Of a stretch of 64,000 bases of DNA, positions 59,734 through 64,000 are shown piece after piece. The translations under genes were made by a program, and so were the position numbers. Each line of letters starts with the position of its first letter. Positions within the stretch are counted from its first letter, which is position 1. The stretch comes from Colias croceus (taxonomy: Eukaryota; Arthropoda; Insecta; Lepidoptera; Pieridae), in NCBI RefSeq assembly GCF_905220415.1, contig NC_059538.1, positions 9,176,001 through 9,240,000 of the forward strand, given 5' to 3'. The notes beneath the pieces are model-generated. The model saw only the letters and a list, made by a program, of their open reading frames with translations. It was not told where the DNA came from and searched no databases.

Positions 59734-62430
59734 TCACTGGTACTGGCTCGGAGCGCTGGATGAGACCTTCTCTAGTTTCTCAAAGTGTTTCCTGGCGTTA
59801 CGTATGTTGATGAGTGTGGCCTCTGACGGTATCTTCGGGTCGGACATTTCGACCATTACGTACGTGTTACTCGTGAAGCCATCTATAAAGGCCGCGAACA
59901 CGCTGTTCCTTACCTGTTTGGATTTTTATCACTTTATTTCAATGTATTTAAAATCGTAGTATATTTTTAATTAAATTATAGTTTGAATGTACCTTTCTTT
60001 TTTATTAGAACATTTTAATCTTATTAATAAAGGAATAACAGAGCATTTTCTTATTCCATTCAAGCCATTCATGAATTTAATGAATAAATTCTAAAAAAAC
60101 TTAAATTGATTTTTTTAAAATCATATAAAATTTGACACAATAATATTAAGAATTTATTCTTTTTCAATTAATTTTATAATTAACTATCCCAAAAATATTC
60201 TAATAAAAGAAAATATTCAGTACATACTAACCTCCATACTTTGAAACTGCGCGGCAAGTTTAGAACAAGACAGTTTGAACTGTTTCACAATATTGGAGAC
60301 TTTTTCAAATCTGTGAGCATCGCGATGCGGGCGCCGCTGACAGTGGGACACTACGAGGAAAGTCGCGCGCTCAAACAGGAGTACCTGAAGATTTTAAATT
60401 TTAATGGCTACATTTTTTCAAGTTTACTACATCTCAGTAGATTATTGTACCTAGAACACTAAGAATCAATACTCTGTGTTGACCTACTTTTTTTTTTAAT
60501 TTGCTGTCTTTCATAAAATCATTATAATATTTGGAGTAATAAATAATTTATAATCAGAAAAAAAGAAATATTGTATTTTTGAAATAGAATATAAATATTG
60601 TATTTTTGAGCTTAATCTAGTCCTTTAAATTTTAAATATACACTTTTTAAATTTACTTAGGTAATTCATAATGTCATTATTGTTTTATTTTGTGCCTTTG
60701 TTTGTTTTTATTTTGTTATATGAGATTATGTATGTGAAAAAATTAAAATCCTACCTCATCAGCATCAACAATGTCTGCAAACTGCTTCAATGAAGATTCC
60801 AGAGCTTTTACATTAGGTATTAATTTGTACACTATACTGGACCATGCTCTGTAAACAACAAAGTAAATGTTTATTTAAGTAAAAAATAAAAACAATTAAG
60901 AATGTAAGGCTTGCTGATCAAATTAATTAGATTGAATATATTAATATCAGTTACAAGCTGTGCCCTGCAGTTTTACCCGCAGTGCTCTACTCCTGTTGTT
61001 CTTAGCATGATGATATATAGCCTTCCTCGATAAATGGGCTATCGAACACCGAAAGAATTTTTCAAATCGAACCAGTAGTTAGCGGAGATTAGCGCATTCA
61101 AACAAACAAACAAACTCTTCAGCTTTATAATATTAGTATAGATAAATAACTTCTTGTTTAATATTTTTTTATTACATTTGAACCATATTTCATAATATTA
61201 TACTACACATTCACAATTTAGTAAGCAATAAATACAATTTAAAACAGGTCATACTTGTAAAGAGTTTCATCCCAGATGCTGGTTCTAAAGCAAGTACACT
61301 CAAGTGGTTTAGAGAGCCTTTTCAAGTCTTCCTCTCGAGTTTTGAAGATTTCTTCTCTCCTCTCTTCCGCAACTAGATCCATTTTATGGACCAAGCAGAA
61401 TATCCTTGCTTCTGGTGAGTTCTGGAAAATTATTTGAAAGAATTGTTTAAATGGAAATGGATGATAACTGTTGCTTATATTTATTAATTTAATAATATAC
61501 TAGGATAAAGAGCAAATGAGACACCAAGTTAATATGATTTTTTAAAACTGTTATTTGGGAGGTAAAATTTCACTGCAATCATAATTCATATGATACAAAA
61601 ACAATACATAACAGCACTTTCATATAATAGCACTTTAATGTATTTTATCTTCTTATGGCAACTCTTGGTAGATTGCCATAAGATAAAATAACTATATAGA
61701 ATAGATCCAGGATGTGGATTCCTTAATTGACTATGATCTTAAATTATTATTAATATGTACATATATAAAATATAAAAAACTTACTTGCAAAATAGCTTCT
61801 AAACATGACTGGTAATAGTGCATGTCTTTCTCCATTTCTCTGCTCTCAACATCAAACACATATATCAAGACTTCAACATTCCTGAAGATATTGTCTCTTT
61901 GAGAGGCAAAATAGTTCTCCATAAATGCTTCCTGTCCTCCGCAGTCCCATAGATTGAGAACAAGGTTACCCAGAAACCTTACGTGTGAGTGTTCCACATC
62001 AACTATATAGCACAATTAATCATATAAGTAAATGAAATGAATTAAGAGATGAATATGTCATGCAGGTTTTGATATCAATTGCGATATATACAAATTATAG
62101 TAATGTTTCAACACTCACTTGTAGCTCCTAAACGTCTTGTATCTCTTGCTATATAGTTGGCAAATATAATAGACCTCATACTGGTTTTACCAGAACCACT
62201 TTTGCCCATCAATAATACCTGTAAGTTGAAGATAAATTGGTATAAAGATAAAGGGGATAATTTAGAAAAAAATAAACATACTGTTTAGCTTCAAAATATG
62301 TTGAATTGTTGTCTTTAAAGGATCCAAATAAGAAAAATATTAGAAAAAAGATCTACTAATAACGTAGAAAGAGGAAACTACTGTCTATGAATAATAAAAA
62401 TAACAATTTCAAACGTACCTTCTTCTTCAT
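59734..62430 (-). CDS. RagA-B: Ras-related GTP-binding protein A/B
   Basis: Lysosomal Rag GTPase that pairs with RagC/D and recruits TORC1 in response to amino acids. Seven exons: 62419..62430, 62119..62218, 61785..62002, 61255..61421, 60755..60848, 60232..60384 and 59734..59913, total 924 nt, 307 residues, close to the 313 of human RagA, all phases correct. The first coding exon is only MKKK. The P-loop is GKSGSGKTS (9-17), switch II is WDCGGQ (56-61) and the G4 motif HKMD (about 122). The C-terminal roadblock-like half is well conserved (FERATFLVVSHCQ, FAAFIDGFTSNTYVMVE). A MITE abuts the stop codon. Identity is certain. Confidence 0.97.
60985..61142. repeat. Interspersed repeat in RagA intron 4
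   Basis: Contains ATATAGCCTTCCTCGATAAA, TTTTTCAAATCGAACCAGTA and a CAAACAAACAAACAAA tail, the standard form of a lepidopteran RTE/SINE-like repeat. No coding capacity. Confidence 0.65.
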
Positions 62431-62822
62431 GTTGACAATTTACTTGATGAAAATCTAATAGGTACCCGAGGAAAGCTTATGGTAATGTAACGAAATGAGA
62501 AAACTTTCGACTTCGAGCCTTTGTTACGATAAATAAAAAATAATTTTAAAACTACGTAGTTAGTAACAACATAAAATGTAGGCGTTTTCAAGAAGCGTAT
62601 TTAATCCTTATTCATTTCTATACATAAAAATAAGCATAAAACACGATTATCACTATGTATGTCGTAAATAAAATTAAAATTTAAAGCAGACACAGTGAAA
62701 TAGTGATGAATAGTAAACTGTCAAGCAAACTGTCAAGTGATCTGTGATTCTGTCAATTGTCAATTAGAATTTAGAATTATCAATGTCAACAAAATAATTT
62801 AGCTAGCTACTGCTAGGTAGGT

Positions 62823-62946
62823 ACCTCAGAGCAATAAACCTAGGTTTATTGCTCTGAGGTAGGTACCATAAAAAATACGAGCGGGGAATTGCAACTTGCA
62901 AGTCCCCGCTCGTATTTTCAATCTTGCAAGTTGCAAGATTGAAAAT
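62823..62946. repeat. Three adjoining perfect hairpins
   Basis: Hairpin 1 is a perfect 38-bp palindrome centred on CCTAGG (62823-62860). Hairpin 2 has 16-bp arms at 62872-62887 and 62903-62918 (AAAATACGAGCGGGGA and complement) with a loop containing AACTTGCAAG. Hairpin 3 is a 33-bp palindrome (62914-62946, ATTTTCAATCTTGCAA arms) sharing bases with the end of hairpin 2. The motif ACTTGCAAG recurs several times up to about 63070. Confidence 0.85.
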
Positions 62947-63367
62947 TGCTTAGGCCGCCTCTCCATCTGCAAGAAAACTTCCGCGAGAAATGTGCGATGC
63001 GATAGTCTGTCTGACAGCAACTTGCAAGTCTACTTGCAGGTGGAAACGCGGAATCAGACTTGCAAGTTGCCTTGAAACGCGGACTTAGAAATAAAAGTGT
63101 CAGATTTAGATATTTTCTATCTCTGACCTGTGTTTTCTACAAAGAGTAGGTATAATGTTAAATGTTGTAGTAGATCTGTGATAATGTATTAATAGGTGAT
63201 GATTCATGATATTAGGGCAGTTTTCTATCTTTATGGGTGCAAGGTAGCAAGAGTGTTACAATTTTAGGGGAATTTCATTTCATTTCATTCAGGAGTTCAT
63301 TTTTGAGGGAATCGATGTAAAATATTTATAATAAAATGGATTGCTGAGTTATCTCGCAAATCTCCCG

Positions 63368-63777
63368 TGTTTTCCAATTACAGCACTAGAGCGCATTATG
63401 CGGCATAATGCTTAACGTTGAATGTTCCAACTACAGCAACGCTTTGCACAATCGAGCACTGTTAAAAGTAGTGCGCGTGAATTGATGCGTGCAATCGATT
63501 TATCGTTAACTGTAATTATTAATTGTTGGAAAAAATTTTAAAGCTTTCGTTTCATTGTAGTTTTTTCGAAGTAATCAAAGTTAATTCAAATTGTGTTAAA
63601 AAAATAAATATAAGTATGGATGAAGGTACAAACTTTGAAAAAAATGTTAATGAAATAATCAAAATACAACACTGAACTTAGCGCAACCTGCTGGTGCGTT
63701 TCACGTTCCAATTAAGCATCAGCATAATTCGGCATTGTGCGCCACTGAGTCGCATTATGCTCTGTAATTGGAAAACA
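63368..63777. mobile_element. Non-autonomous TIR element upstream of HBS1
   Basis: Ends GTGTTTTCCAATTACAG and CTGTAATTGGAAAACAG are inverted, and inside them GCGCATTATGC / GCATTATGC blocks also pair. It is about 410 bp with no full ORF. A short ATG frame (MDEGTNFEKNVNEII) at 63616 may be a transposase start relic. It ends 160 bp before the HBS1 ATG. Confidence 0.75.
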
Positions 63778-63937
63778 GCCCTCGTTACCCTAGCATTTGC
63801 CTGTGGCATTTGCGATTGTTTGTCAATGTCGTAAGTCGTTGTCAAAAGCATGATATTTGGAGAAACGTGTGGATTTTTCCAAAATCTAGAAATGTATTCA
63901 ATAAAGTGATAGATATTGATTGTATAAATTTGAAAGG

Positions 63938-64000
63938 ATGGCGCGTCACCGTAATATAAGAAACAGAAGTTATTCTGACGATTACGACTATGAGGATGTG
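63938..64000 (+). CDS. HBS1: HBS1-like translational GTPase, N-terminal fragment
   Basis: Begins MARHRNIRNRSYSDDYDYED and runs off the right edge. The start MARHRNVR... with an acidic tyrosine-rich stretch is characteristic of HBS1L, the eRF3-like GTPase that works with Pelota in rescuing stalled ribosomes. Only 21 codons are visible, so the GTPase domain cannot be checked. Confidence 0.72.
   Translation, partial: MARHRNIRNRSYSDDYDYEDV

Larger units (their letters stand above)
62431..63937. promoter_or_regulatory. Divergent spacer RagA / HBS1
   Basis: 1.5 kb between divergent starts. It contains the RagA promoter side, the triple hairpin block at 62823-62946 with a following repeat to about 63085, a TIR element at 63368-63777 and the HBS1 5' untranslated region. 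No TATA box in an obvious position. Confidence 0.5.

Overview
The window is insect nuclear DNA, almost certainly from a butterfly or moth. It is AT-rich, its genes are split by short introns with GT-AG borders, and its spacers and introns carry many short inverted-repeat elements, mariner relics and interspersed repeats of the type common in Lepidoptera. I see no bacterial operons, CRISPR arrays, rRNA genes or convincing tRNA genes. I assembled twelve protein-coding genes exon by exon. In every multi-exon model the splice phases add up to an intact frame.

Layout: (1) 1-682 (+), the 3' part of the mitochondrial import J-protein Tim14/DNAJC19. (2) 2840-8565 (-), the Rab GTPase-activating protein GRTP1. 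Its third intron holds a complete 3.3-kb foldback DNA transposon with 9-bp target duplications. (3) 9237-22223 (+), exocyst subunit Sec5 in 17 exons, with introns full of MITEs and one 1.6-kb palindromic mariner derivative. (4) 22525-31573 (-), an ABCC (MRP4-like) transporter in 28 exons, with a dead mariner in one intron. (5) 32096-33870 (+), a small secreted protein gene with two TATA-driven alternative first exons. (6) 34616-43997 (+), a CEP295/Ana1-like centriole protein. (7) 45394-45861 (-), a HIG1-domain protein. (8) 46720-49367, two near-identical 1.3-kb terminal-inverted-repeat transposons inserted head to head, each with its own 8-bp target duplication and THAP-like coding remnants. 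(9) 50220-51944 (-), beta-carbonic anhydrase. (10) 52282-53268 (+), the PP2A activator PTPA. (11) 54356-55300 (-), a second HIG1-domain paralogue. (12) 59734-62430 (-), the RagA/B GTPase. At the right edge (63938 onward, +) is the start of an HBS1-like ribosome-rescue GTPase.

The genes are mostly ordinary housekeeping genes and do not form a pathway. Several pairs are divergent with short spacers (GRTP1/Sec5, ABCC/secreted protein, carbonic anhydrase/PTPA), which suggests shared promoter regions. The most unusual material is mobile: the foldback element whose only long ORF is the C-terminal part of a MULE-type protein with a ubiquitin-protease-like fold, the head-to-head element pair, the self-complementary mariner inside Sec5, and three abutting hairpins upstream of RagA. 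Gene identities are from recognition of the protein sequences; no database search was run.
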